Origin: Myxococcales bacterium FL481
GTDB lineage: Bacteria; Myxococcota_A; Polyangia; Nannocystales; Nannocystaceae
Assembly (NCBI GenBank): GCA_006508105.1
Contig: QKPP01000316.1
Span: 28,198 to 68,221 of the forward strand
Length of the DNA: 40,024 nucleotides
Reading direction: 5' to 3'
Below the pieces are notes generated by a model. That model did not search any database, had not been told where the DNA came from, and was given only the letters and a program-made list of their open reading frames with translations. The translations under genes were made by a program, and so were the position numbers. Position 1 is the stretch's first letter, and every line of letters starts with the position of its first letter. This document shows, one piece after another, positions 17,610 through 25,484 of this stretch.

Positions 17610-19421
17610 ATGACCTTTCTCGAAGCTGCGATCGAGGTCTTGCGCCACGAGACGAAGGCGCTGCACTTTTCAGAGATCGCCAAGGCCGCGGTCGAGCGCA
17701 AGCTCTTGTCACATGTCGGTCGGGACCCGGAAGCTGCGATGCGCAGCTGCTTGACCTCGGCGGTGCGAGGCGGGCACAGCGAGATCATCTCGCGCACCAA
17801 GCCGGGACACTACGCGATCCGGCCCGGGGCTGTGCTCCCTGACCCACCGGCGGCACCACCCGAGCCCGAACCCGAGGCCGCGCCCAAGAAGAAGGGGGCG
17901 AGCAAAGAGAAGGCGACGCGAGCCAAAGCCGGCGGTCGCACGAAGCGTAGCGCCGAAGGTAAGTCTTCGCGGACCCGGTCCGGGGCCCCAGCCGCATCGA
18001 CCGAGACGGCCGGCGAGTCCGCCGGGGCGACCCCCGACGAGGCGGAAGCGGCCGCACCGGAGGACGCTTCGGCGGAAACGGTCGCGTCGGCGGAAGAGGC
18101 CACGGAGGCCGAGACCCCGCGAAGCGGTCGGCGGCGGAGTCGCGGGCGGAAGAGAGCCGTCGTGGCTGAAGCGGGCGGCGACGCTGCGGACCCCGCCGCC
18201 GAGCGGTCCGAAGCGCCGACGGGCGAGGCATCGGCGCCCGCGAGCGCCACGGAGGACGCGGACGCGGCGGGTGAGGCCCCGGCGGAGTCCGAGCCGGGTG
18301 TGCCGCTCGACGAACAGGTGCAGCTCGAGTTTTCCGCGCCCGAGGGGGCCGGGCTCGATGGTGTCACCGACGTGGCGTTGGTGATGGCGAACGCGATGTC
18401 GCGCCTGGTCGACGAGCGTCCCGAGTTGCGAGGAGAACTTGAAGCGATGCAGGCCAAGCGCGAGTCCGAGGCTCGAGCCAAGGCGCGGGCTTCCGCACCC
18501 GCGCGGCCCGCGGCGACCGGAGCTCGATCCCAGCCGCCTCGGCCCGTCCAAACCGTGCACGTCAAGGGCCCGTCGCGTCGGGTGGAGGAACCGGAGGAAC
18601 GTGGATCGCGCCGCCGCCGCCGCCGTCGTCGTCGACCGAAGAAGGTCGACTGGGCCGCTCGGGGCGGGGGTGAGACGCCCGGCGTCAAAGTGGCGGACTT
18701 GCTCGATCGGGTGGTGGCCGCCTTGGCCGAGGCCGGGGCGCGATCGCTGCACGTGCGACAGATCGCGGAAGCGTTGGCGGAGCAGGGGGTCCTCGGGGGG
18801 GAGATCTCTGAGATCGAACGCGCCGTGACAGCGGCGCTTCTCGCCGACGTCTCGCGGTACCGCCGGAGATCGCGCTTTGTCGCGCGCGGCGACGCGCGGT
18901 ATCAGCTGCAGTCCAGCCGGCTCCCGTCGGCGGCTGCTGATGCCGAAGAGTCTTTGCGTATCAAGGCTTTGGAGCTCGAAGCGGAGACTCAACTTCAACT
19001 TTGTCACTGGCTCGGATCCTTGGGCGTGCGCGCCCTTGAGTCCGTCGTGCGCATCTATCTTCAACGGCGCGAGCACCTGGTGTTGATCACGCTGCCGCCG
19101 GCGCGGGGGCTGGCCAAGCTCGTGGTCGAAGATGCCGACGAAGACGACGGCCACAAGACCCTGGCGGTCATCGTGCCTCGCAAGTCGGCGGTCGACCCCG
19201 CGGCTTGGCTCAGCGAGGCCAGTGAACACGGTTGTACTCAGGTCCTGGCGTTCGCCATGGGAGACGTGCCCGAGGAAGCCGAGGCCAAATTGCGGGTCGT
19301 CGACGCGACCGAGCTCGGCCGCTGGTTGTTCGACAACGGGGTCGGCGTGGAGCGAGTCACGTACGAAGTGCCTGTGCTCGACCCGGTCGTGATCGAGTCG
19401 ATCGGTGGTCTCGACACCTGA
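17610..19421 (+). CDS. Two-HARE-HTH DNA-binding protein with Mrr-like C-terminal domain
   Basis: Start ATG 17610 coincides with the start of homology. Residues 1-72 form a HARE-HTH winged helix (FLEAAIEVLRHETKALHFSE, GHYAIRPGA). Residues 75-300 are acidic, Ala/Glu/Pro-rich and surely disordered, with basic patches. A run of nine arginines at 334-342 precedes KK at 344-345. A second HARE-like winged helix lies at about 358-433 (LLDRVVAALAEAGARSLHVR ... ARYQL). The C-terminus (about 450-585) looks like an Mrr/REase-fold domain: TQVLAFAMGDVPEEAE and VVDATELGRWLFDNGVGVE match the end of that fold, but I cannot find the catalytic D...ExK set. It is probably a chromosome- or RNA-polymerase-associated protein rather than an active nuclease. 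The stop overlaps the lipB start by 17 nt. Confidence 0.85.
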   Translation: MTFLEAAIEVLRHETKALHFSEIAKAAVERKLLSHVGRDPEAAMRSCLTSAVRGGHSEIISRTKPGHYAIRPGAVLPDPPAAPPEPEPEAAPKKKGASKEKATRAKAGGRTKRSAEGKSSRTRSGAPAASTETAGESAGATPDEAEAAAPEDASAETVASAEEATEAETPRSGRRRSRGRKRAVVAEAGGDAADPAAERSEAPTGEASAPASATEDADAAGEAPAESEPGVPLDEQVQLEFSAPEGAGLDGVTDVALVMANAMSRLVDERPELRGELEAMQAKRESEARAKARASAPARPAATGARSQPPRPVQTVHVKGPSRRVEEPEERGSRRRRRRRRRPKKVDWAARGGGETPGVKVADLLDRVVAALAEAGARSLHVRQIAEALAEQGVLGGEISEIERAVTAALLADVSRYRRRSRFVARGDARYQLQSSRLPSAAADAEESLRIKALELEAETQLQLCHWLGSLGVRALESVVRIYLQRREHLVLITLPPARGLAKLVVEDADEDDGHKTLAVIVPRKSAVDPAAWLSEASEHGCTQVLAFAMGDVPEEAEAKLRVVDATELGRWLFDNGVGVERVTYEVPVLDPVVIESIGGLDT

Positions 19422-20082
19422 TCCGCTTCAAGCGGTCTGGCTCGGTCGCCGAGCCTTCGCCCCGTTGTCCGAGCGCCAGCTAGTCTGGCGCGAGGCGATG
19501 CTGCGCGGCGAGGCGGACGAGGTCGTGTGGTTGGTCGAGCACCCGCCCACGATCACGAAAGGGCGCCGGGCGGATGGCGGCGACCTGCTTTGGACCGCCG
19601 ATCAACTGGCCAGGCGGGGGGTGTCGGTGGTCGAGGCCCCTCGCGGCGGCGAACTGACGCTGCACGCTCCGGGCCAACTGGTGGCCTATCCCCTGGTTCG
19701 AATTGGCCGCCAAGTCCGTGAGTACGTCGTACAGTTGGCGGACACCGCGATCGAGGTGTTCGCCGATCTGGGCGTGCCCGACTTACGCTACGACTCGGCC
19801 CATCCGGGCGTCTGGCGTGGTCACGCCAAGTTCGCCTCGCTGGGGATTCACGTCAGCCGGGGCATCGCGGTGCATGGCATCGCGCTGAACATCGCCGTCG
19901 ACCCGTCGTTGTTCGGAGCGCTTGTCTCTTGCGGTACACCTCACGCGAAGATGCGCAGCGCGTCGCAGGAGTTGGATGTCACGCCGCCACTGGCGGACGT
20001 GGCCCGTGCGTTCGCCGTGGCGTTCGCTCGTCGCCGTGGCCGCCCGCTGGCGTGGTCCGAGGAGCTTCCGAACCGTTCGTAG
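19405..20082 (+). CDS. lipB: Octanoyl-[acyl-carrier-protein]:protein N-octanoyltransferase
   Basis: LipB moves octanoate from acyl carrier protein to the lipoyl domains of 2-oxoacid dehydrogenases and GcvH, the first step of lipoate synthesis in the cytoplasm. The diagnostic motifs are RGGELTLHAPGQLVAYPLV (residues 80-98), HAKFASLGIHVSRGIAVHG with acyl-handling Lys142, LNIAVDPSLF, and SCGTPHAKM with catalytic Cys176. Length 225 is normal. It starts at GTG 19405, inside the end of the preceding DNA-binding protein gene, so the two are probably co-translated. lipA, often adjacent, is not in the window. The HEAT lipoprotein follows after 66 nt. Confidence 0.96.
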   Translation: MVSTPDPLQAVWLGRRAFAPLSERQLVWREAMLRGEADEVVWLVEHPPTITKGRRADGGDLLWTADQLARRGVSVVEAPRGGELTLHAPGQLVAYPLVRIGRQVREYVVQLADTAIEVFADLGVPDLRYDSAHPGVWRGHAKFASLGIHVSRGIAVHGIALNIAVDPSLFGALVSCGTPHAKMRSASQELDVTPPLADVARAFAVAFARRRGRPLAWSEELPNRS

Positions 20083-20148
20083 CGCGCGCCTCACACTGGC
20101 CGGTCGACGTCCGGTTTGGGCTCGACGCGGTGATATCCTGCGTCACCA

Positions 20149-21054
20149 GTGCTCGCTCCGCGCCCGGCTCGGTGGATTTGGCTGCTCGTGTGGCTGGGGA
20201 TCGCCTGCCGCTCGACGCCCCGACCCGCCGCCGACCAAGCGGGGTCCGTCCGCCTGGGGACGGTCACTGTCCACGTGGTGGACGATACGGCCGCGGACCC
20301 GGGGCTGAGCGAGGATCTCGTGCGCCGGGCGCTCGAGCGGGGCCCGCCCTTCGCGAACACTGGGGAGGCGCTCGCGGTCGAGGCCTGGGGGCGAGTGGGG
20401 GTCCGCGACGAGCCGGTGCCGGCGTCGGCCCGCCCGGTTGCTCCATTGTCGGCCGTCGAGGTAGTGGTGCACGTCCAGGCTCCCAAGGCGATCGCGGCGG
20501 CGTTCGATGGCGGTGTGGTCGAGGCCCACATCGTGTGGCCGCTGCAACCCGGAGAGACCGGCGAGGCCGGTTTCGCGGAGGCAGCCGACCGGGCCGGGGC
20601 GGTGATCCGCGCGCGCCTGCAACTCGCGGCCCGTGTTCCAGGGACGGTGGAGTCGCTTCTGCGCTCGGACGACGTGCACCTCGTGTTGCTCGCCTTGCAG
20701 TCGATCGCGAGCTCGCGGGCGGTCGACCACCTGGACGCGGTGGCGGCGTTGCTCGATCACGCCGACGCTGAAGTCGCAGCGCGGGCCGTGGACGTGGTCG
20801 GCGAACTGGGTGACTCACGGCACGCCCCACTGCTCATCCAGCACGTTCGGCTCGCCGATCCCGGACACACGTACCGTACCTACGAGGCGCTTGCGAGACT
20901 GGGCGGCGAGCAGGCACAGGGGTTTTTGCGCTTCGCGGCCCGCAACGAGGACGATCGCGAGCGACGGGCCGCAGCGAGGCTTGCACTCGACAAGCTGATG
21001 CGGTCCACTCACCCGACCGAACCCCGGCCGGCTTTGCGGGGACATCGACAATGA
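20149..21054 (+). CDS. HEAT-repeat lipoprotein
   Basis: It starts at GTG 20149 with a short lipoprotein signal: two arginines, a Trp/Leu-rich core, and WLGIAC ending at lipidated Cys20. Residues ~35-150 form a domain I do not recognise. From about 165 on there are HEAT/PBS-lyase-like helical repeats (VHLVLLALQSIASSRAVDHL, VAARAVDVVGELGDSRHAPL, TYEALARLGGEQAQGFLRFA), a binding scaffold. It is likely periplasmic-side membrane anchored. The stop overlaps the next start by 4 nt (ATGA), so the barrel-protein gene is translationally coupled to it. Confidence 0.85.
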   Translation: MLAPRPARWIWLLVWLGIACRSTPRPAADQAGSVRLGTVTVHVVDDTAADPGLSEDLVRRALERGPPFANTGEALAVEAWGRVGVRDEPVPASARPVAPLSAVEVVVHVQAPKAIAAAFDGGVVEAHIVWPLQPGETGEAGFAEAADRAGAVIRARLQLAARVPGTVESLLRSDDVHLVLLALQSIASSRAVDHLDAVAALLDHADAEVAARAVDVVGELGDSRHAPLLIQHVRLADPGHTYRTYEALARLGGEQAQGFLRFAARNEDDRERRAAARLALDKLMRSTHPTEPRPALRGHRQ

Positions 21055-22097
21055 CCACGCGCTTCATCTGCACCGCTTCGCTTGTTGGCACTTTGTCCGC
21101 TGTCGCGGCTCCCGCGGTCGCGTGGGCCGACTCCGTCGTCGCGGAGAGCGACGTGGCGGGCCCGCGGGGCATGGCCGCGCCCGTCGAGACCGTGGGTCCG
21201 GCCAAACCGGTGCGCGAGGCGGCCACCCCGGCCCCCGCCACCGGGACGGACGACTCGCCCCCGGGCTCTTCGCCGGCGGACGTGACCCCGGAGTCGCCCG
21301 GTGCGGTTCCCCCGGCCCCGGCTGCCCCGGCCGCCGGTGGGGCTGGCGTGCCCCCGTCGAGCTCAGCTCCCCCGAGCGCGGCGCCACCAGCCGACGCGAC
21401 GCCTCCGGATTCGCCGGGCGGTGACGCCAACGAAGCCGTGGCAACGGCCCCGGGTGAATCCGATGCCGATGCCAACGAGTCTGGCGTGATGTTCGGATCG
21501 TCGACGCCGACGCCGACGCGGGTGGCCGCTCCGCTGCCCGCCCCGCCGCCACCGGTGCCCGTCTCCGCATTGCTGAGCGGACCGTGGCGCGGCGTGGGCT
21601 GGCTCGCCGTTCATCTCACCACCACCGGTCCGATCGGCGGAGACCGTCCCGCATTGCCCACGGTGGTCGCGGTGGGCTTCGGCTTGGAGGCGGGCTGGCG
21701 GGTGAACAACTTCCTCGGGATTGGCACCGGGGTGAGCCGCCAAACCCACGAACGCAGTGACTACTACTACATCGACCAGTTCACGAGCGAGCGGATCTTG
21801 GAGCGGTCCTACGGCGAGCTGACCAACTTCGACGTCTTGTTCGCCCGCGGCTACCTTCCCGTGCGGGGTCGCGTGCAGCCGTTCGCCGAAATTGGTGGCG
21901 GGCTCGTGATCCTCGAGCCAACCGACGTCACCATCGCGGCCTACGTCGGGGGCCAGGGACGGGCCGGCCTGGGGGTGGAGGCCTGGATCTCGCGCAGTCT
22001 CACGTTGGCCGCGGGGGCACGGTATCGCCTCACCGCGTTCGAGGACGCGACCGGGCATTCCTACCAGGGCTATCTTCAGTTTGGCGTGCACTGGTAG
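21051..22097 (+). CDS. Outer-membrane beta-barrel-like protein with Pro/Ala-rich linker
   Basis: A signal peptide (about residues 1-26, cleavage after AWA) is followed by roughly 130 residues of Pro/Ala/Ser/Gly low-complexity linker, then from about 185 on a beta-rich domain with alternating hydrophobic residues (PTVVAVGFGLEAGWRVNNF, VQPFAEIGGGLVILEP, LTLAAGARYRLTAFED) ending in FGVHW. An aromatic last residue after alternating strands is the usual signal for BAM insertion. About eight strands could be accommodated. The family is like the small OmpA/OmpW-type barrels of myxobacteria; function is unknown. It is coupled to the HEAT lipoprotein and followed after 10 nt by the NHL lipoprotein, so the three may act together in the envelope. 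Confidence 0.85.
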   Translation: MTTRFICTASLVGTLSAVAAPAVAWADSVVAESDVAGPRGMAAPVETVGPAKPVREAATPAPATGTDDSPPGSSPADVTPESPGAVPPAPAAPAAGGAGVPPSSSAPPSAAPPADATPPDSPGGDANEAVATAPGESDADANESGVMFGSSTPTPTRVAAPLPAPPPPVPVSALLSGPWRGVGWLAVHLTTTGPIGGDRPALPTVVAVGFGLEAGWRVNNFLGIGTGVSRQTHERSDYYYIDQFTSERILERSYGELTNFDVLFARGYLPVRGRVQPFAEIGGGLVILEPTDVTIAAYVGGQGRAGLGVEAWISRSLTLAAGARYRLTAFEDATGHSYQGYLQFGVHW

Positions 22098-22107
22098 TCT
22101 CGCGATC

Positions 22108-23304
22108 ATGCCGTTTGCTTGGTCTCGCGCGTCGATCGTTGCGGCGGGCGTGAGCTGTCTAGCGGCTGCATGCTCGTCGTCAGCCCCGGCGCCGGGGTCG
22201 GGTCGCGGCGGCAAGGCGGTAGCGGCGTCGGGACGTGCCTCGGAGCTGAAGACGGCATCCGATCGGACCCGTTCGGGTCGCGCGGATGCACCCGCCCCGT
22301 CGTCCCCGTCGACGGACCGCTCGGAACCGGCGGCTCCCCCCCCCACGTCAAACCCGTTTGCGTTTTCGGAGTTCGTCCATGTGGCCGGTCGTGGCGAGGT
22401 GGCGGAGGACGACCTCAACGAGTGGCGACGCGAGTACGAGGGCGCGCGGGCCCCTGACGTGGAGTTCTCGCACCCGTACTTCGTGGTGGCCGATGCGGCC
22501 GGCCATGCGTTCGTGGCCGACAAGGAGGCCCACGCGGTGCGGCGCATCGCCGTCGATGGGACCATTTCGACCTGGCTTGGGACCAACCGGGCGGGCAACG
22601 GTCCCGACGCGGTCACGTCGGGGCGCCAAGTCGCGGTGACCCTGCCGAACGGGTTGTGGCTCCGCGATGACGGCACGCTGTATGTGCTCGATCTCGGCAA
22701 CGGTAAGATCCGTCGCGTCGACGCGGCTGGCCAGGCCTCGACGTTGGCGACGATCCCGGGCGGGATCGACACGGGGCGCGGGCTGTGGGTCGCGGACGAC
22801 GAGAAGACGGTCTACTTCGCGGCGAAGAGCGCGTTGCGTCGTTGGACGCCGAACGGGGTCGAAACCCTCGCCGACGGCTTTGTGTCATTGGGCAATTTGG
22901 TCGTGGATCGCGATGGGTCGCTGCTGTTCACCGACCGCGGGGGCAACCGGGTCTACCGTCGCCGGCCAACCGGTGAGGTGGTGTCGGTGGCCGGGAATGG
23001 AACCACCGCGGGCGGGGGGCATGGTCACGCCGCGAACGAAAGCGGTCTGGCCGGCCCCAGGGGCTTGGCCGTCGTGGGCGACGGACACTACGTGATCGCC
23101 ACCCATCGCGGACGGCGCTTGTGGGGCCTCGATCCGCAGGGGCGACTCGCCCTGCTTCACGACGGGGCCGTGGGAGCCGGAGCGGTTGTCGCTGCGCCGG
23201 GAACCATTGGGGTGATCCGCGGGCTGAGCCGTGCGCCCAACGGGGACTTGTGGCTGGCGCACGGCGACGCCGGGCAGATCCACACGCTGCGCCGGGGGCC
23301 ATAG
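22108..23304 (+). CDS. NHL-repeat lipoprotein
   Basis: ATG 22108 gives a clean lipoprotein signal with CLAAAC ending at Cys22; the frame upstream overlaps the barrel gene and is not used. A low-complexity spacer (about 23-90) is followed by a six-bladed NHL-type propeller: VVADAAGHAFVADKEAHAVR, then PNGLWLRDDGTLYVLDLGNG, NLVVDRDGSLLFTDRGGNRV and GPRGLAVVGDGHYVIATHR are the repeats. Such propellers bind ligands or proteins, and some are enzymes of the vitellogenin/SMP-30 type; no catalytic set is visible here. It sits 10 nt after the barrel gene, probably in the same operon. Confidence 0.88.
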   Translation: MPFAWSRASIVAAGVSCLAAACSSSAPAPGSGRGGKAVAASGRASELKTASDRTRSGRADAPAPSSPSTDRSEPAAPPPTSNPFAFSEFVHVAGRGEVAEDDLNEWRREYEGARAPDVEFSHPYFVVADAAGHAFVADKEAHAVRRIAVDGTISTWLGTNRAGNGPDAVTSGRQVAVTLPNGLWLRDDGTLYVLDLGNGKIRRVDAAGQASTLATIPGGIDTGRGLWVADDEKTVYFAAKSALRRWTPNGVETLADGFVSLGNLVVDRDGSLLFTDRGGNRVYRRRPTGEVVSVAGNGTTAGGGHGHAANESGLAGPRGLAVVGDGHYVIATHRGRRLWGLDPQGRLALLHDGAVGAGAVVAAPGTIGVIRGLSRAPNGDLWLAHGDAGQIHTLRRGP

Positions 23305-23323
23305 CCCGGCTGCGTGAGAACGC

Positions 23324-24073
23324 CTAGACCTGCGAGTACCCGCCGTCCACCGCGAGCTCACTGCCCGTGATGTACGAGCTGTCCGCGCTGGCCAAGAACG
23401 TGGCGACCCCGGCCACCTCGCTCGCCGCGCCAAAGCGCGACAATGGCACTTGCGCCACGAACCCCTGGGCCATGGTATCGACCGCGTCTGCGGGCATGCC
23501 CAGCTTGCCGTAGATCGGGGTCTCAATGGGCCCCGGAGCGATGGCGTTGACGCGGATCTTGTTCCCGGCCAGCTCACTGGCTGCCGCACGCACGATGGAG
23601 CGCAAAGCCCCTTTTGTCGCCGCGTAGCCCGTCGAGCCGGGCACGCCTTTCTGGTTCACCACGGAGGTATTGAAGATGACCGATGCCCCCTCGGAGAGCA
23701 GCGGGATGGCCTTTCTCAAGGTCAACCACGGGCCCCGCACGTTCACCTGCCACATGCGATCGAATGCATCGACGGGGGCGTCGACCATCGGGGCAAACGT
23801 GGCAATGCCGGCGTTGAGGAACAAGACGTCGATCCGGCCGTGTTTCGCTCGCACCGTCTCGATGAGCTCGTTGATGTCCTCTTCGCGCGCGGCATCCGAG
23901 GCGATGACGTCGGCGCGCTCGCCGAGTTGTTGCCTGGCCGCAGCGAGCGTCTCGGGGTTGCGCCCCGTGGCGATGACGGTCGCCCCTTCCGCCGCGTAAC
24001 GTTGGGCGGTGGCCAGACCAATTCCAGTGGTGCCGCCGGTGATGAGGGTGATCTTATTTGCGAGAAGACTCAT
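23324..24073 (-). CDS. Short-chain dehydrogenase/reductase (SDR)
   Basis: A classical NADP(H)/NAD(H)-dependent SDR of 249 residues. Cofactor loop TGGTTGIG is at 12-19, NAG at 87-89, and the catalytic tetrad is Asn111, Ser137, Tyr150 and Lys154 (YAATK). PG at 180-181 and the tail ITGSELAVDGGYSQV are typical. Arg38 after the second beta strand (ATGRNP) suggests NADPH. ATG 24073 is preceded by TTGGAG about 8 nt upstream. It is transcribed away from an AraC-family regulator, an arrangement in which the regulator usually controls the enzyme. The substrate is unknown; the closest named groups are glucose/3-oxoacyl dehydrogenase-like SDRs. Confidence 0.95.
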   Translation of the reverse strand: MSLLANKITLITGGTTGIGLATAQRYAAEGATVIATGRNPETLAAARQQLGERADVIASDAAREEDINELIETVRAKHGRIDVLFLNAGIATFAPMVDAPVDAFDRMWQVNVRGPWLTLRKAIPLLSEGASVIFNTSVVNQKGVPGSTGYAATKGALRSIVRAAASELAGNKIRVNAIAPGPIETPIYGKLGMPADAVDTMAQGFVAQVPLSRFGAASEVAGVATFLASADSSYITGSELAVDGGYSQV

Positions 24074-24259
24074 GATGTCGCTCCAATGGGTTGTCGGCGG
24101 ACCTCAGTACGAGGGCCGCACGAAGCCGCCGCGCTCGGATCAAGCGCGTTTGAAAGTAGCGGTGAAGCCCACCGCTCGGTGAACCTGACGGGCCTTGCTG
24201 CGGTCCCGCCACCCGCCTACAGTAGCGCTAGAGCTTGGACGCACTAGATGAGATCGGCT

Positions 24260-24269
24260 ATAGATCTAT
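24260..24269. promoter_or_regulatory. ATAGATCTAT palindrome in SDR/AraC divergent promoter region
   Basis: A perfect 10-bp palindrome in the AT-richest part of the 221-nt space between the divergent genes, 25 nt before the regulator ATG. It may be part of a promoter or operator; AraC proteins more often bind direct repeats, so the assignment is weak. Confidence 0.25.
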
Positions 24270-24294
24270 CGCGATCGTCCAAAGTCGTTGGCGC

Positions 24295-25305
24295 ATGAGA
24301 AACACCAAGAAATCCACCGATGTGTTGTCAGATGTCCTGCGTCAGCTCAGCGTACAGGGAAGCGTGACCGGGTGCGCAACCATGGGTGCGCCGTGGGGGA
24401 TGGCCGTGCCGTCGTCCGAAGTGGCGATGTTTCACGTCGTGGCGAGGGGAGGGCTGCACCTCAAGGCGGGCGCACACGTGGCGACGCTGGGTCCTGGCGA
24501 TCTCGTGTTGTTCCCGCGGGGGATGTCCCACACGCTTGCCGATGCGCCGCGACGCCGAACGGTTCCGCTGGGCGACGTGCTCGCCGACTGCCGCTCAAGT
24601 AACGACGGCGGCAGTTGTGCGCAGCTGACAGGGGGAGGAGACGGCCCCCAGACCACGTACGTGTGCGGTCAGTTCTGCTTCGCGGGTGGGTCGAGCCATC
24701 CGCTGCTGGCCGTGCTTCCCGATCTGATGGTGCTGCGGGCGGACGAGTCTCGTGGCATCGCGGGGCTGGAGACCTCACTGCGATTCCTCGCCGAGGAGGC
24801 CCGCAGCCGCGAGCCCGGGGCTCAGATCGCCGTGGATCGGATCGTCGACCTGCTGTTCGTGCAAGTGGTACGAGCGTGGACGGCGAGCGCGGACCGGGCC
24901 GACCTTGGCTGGCTCGGGGCGTTGTCCGACGCGAAGATCGGCGCGGCCTTGTCTCACTTCCACGCGGCACCGGAGAAGACGTGGACCGTGGACGCGCTGG
25001 CGCGCTCCGTCGGCATGTCGCGTTCGGCGTTTGCGGCTCGCTTCAGCAAGCTCGTCGGTCATCCGCCGCTGACTTATGTGACGGATTGGCGCATGGTTGT
25101 CGCGGCCCAGCGGATGCGGGAACGTCGCGACACGCCGTTGGCAGACATCGCGCGAAGCGTGGGGTACGAATCCGAGGCGGCGTTCGGCGTGGCGTTCAAA
25201 AAGCACTTCCACGCGCCGCCGGGGGCGTGGCGTCGGCAGCTACCGGACGCCGGCGCGGCGCGAACAGCCGCGACTGCGACGCGGCGGCGCGAGGTCGCGG
25301 TCTAG
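24295..25305 (+). CDS. AraC-family transcriptional regulator with cupin sensor domain
   Basis: The N-terminal half (about residues 10-190) is a cupin of the type found in AraC regulators (HVVARGGLHLKAGAHVATLG, GDLVLFPRGMSHTLAD). The C-terminal half holds two helix-turn-helix motifs: TVDALARSVGMSRSAFAARF and TPLADIARSVGYESEAAFGV, followed by FKKHFHAPPGAWRR. ATG 24295 is chosen because cupin homology begins just after it; TTG 24235 is in frame but the extra 20 residues do not match the family. No strong ribosome-binding site is visible. It is divergent from the SDR gene, its likely target; the effector is unknown. Confidence 0.93.
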   Translation: MRNTKKSTDVLSDVLRQLSVQGSVTGCATMGAPWGMAVPSSEVAMFHVVARGGLHLKAGAHVATLGPGDLVLFPRGMSHTLADAPRRRTVPLGDVLADCRSSNDGGSCAQLTGGGDGPQTTYVCGQFCFAGGSSHPLLAVLPDLMVLRADESRGIAGLETSLRFLAEEARSREPGAQIAVDRIVDLLFVQVVRAWTASADRADLGWLGALSDAKIGAALSHFHAAPEKTWTVDALARSVGMSRSAFAARFSKLVGHPPLTYVTDWRMVVAAQRMRERRDTPLADIARSVGYESEAAFGVAFKKHFHAPPGAWRRQLPDAGAARTAATATRRREVAV

Positions 25306-25484
25306 CTCTCGGTCCGCCGCACGGTCGCGCGACCAGGGGGCGAGGCCTTCACGCCGAGGGAAGCGCCCGCGGTTCCCGGCCTGTTGTTGCCGATGCCTCA
25401 CAACGGGGCCCTCGCGGCGGCCGGGCTGCCCGTGACGGAGGTCGGCGGTCTACGAGGGCCGCTAGACCTGCTAAGTTGAAGTGG

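Noticed and set aside
17709-19229. About 500-codon minus-strand frame opposite the HARE-HTH protein.
   Set aside because: Low-complexity Arg/Gly-rich translation mirroring the Ala/Glu-rich plus-strand gene; no domain.
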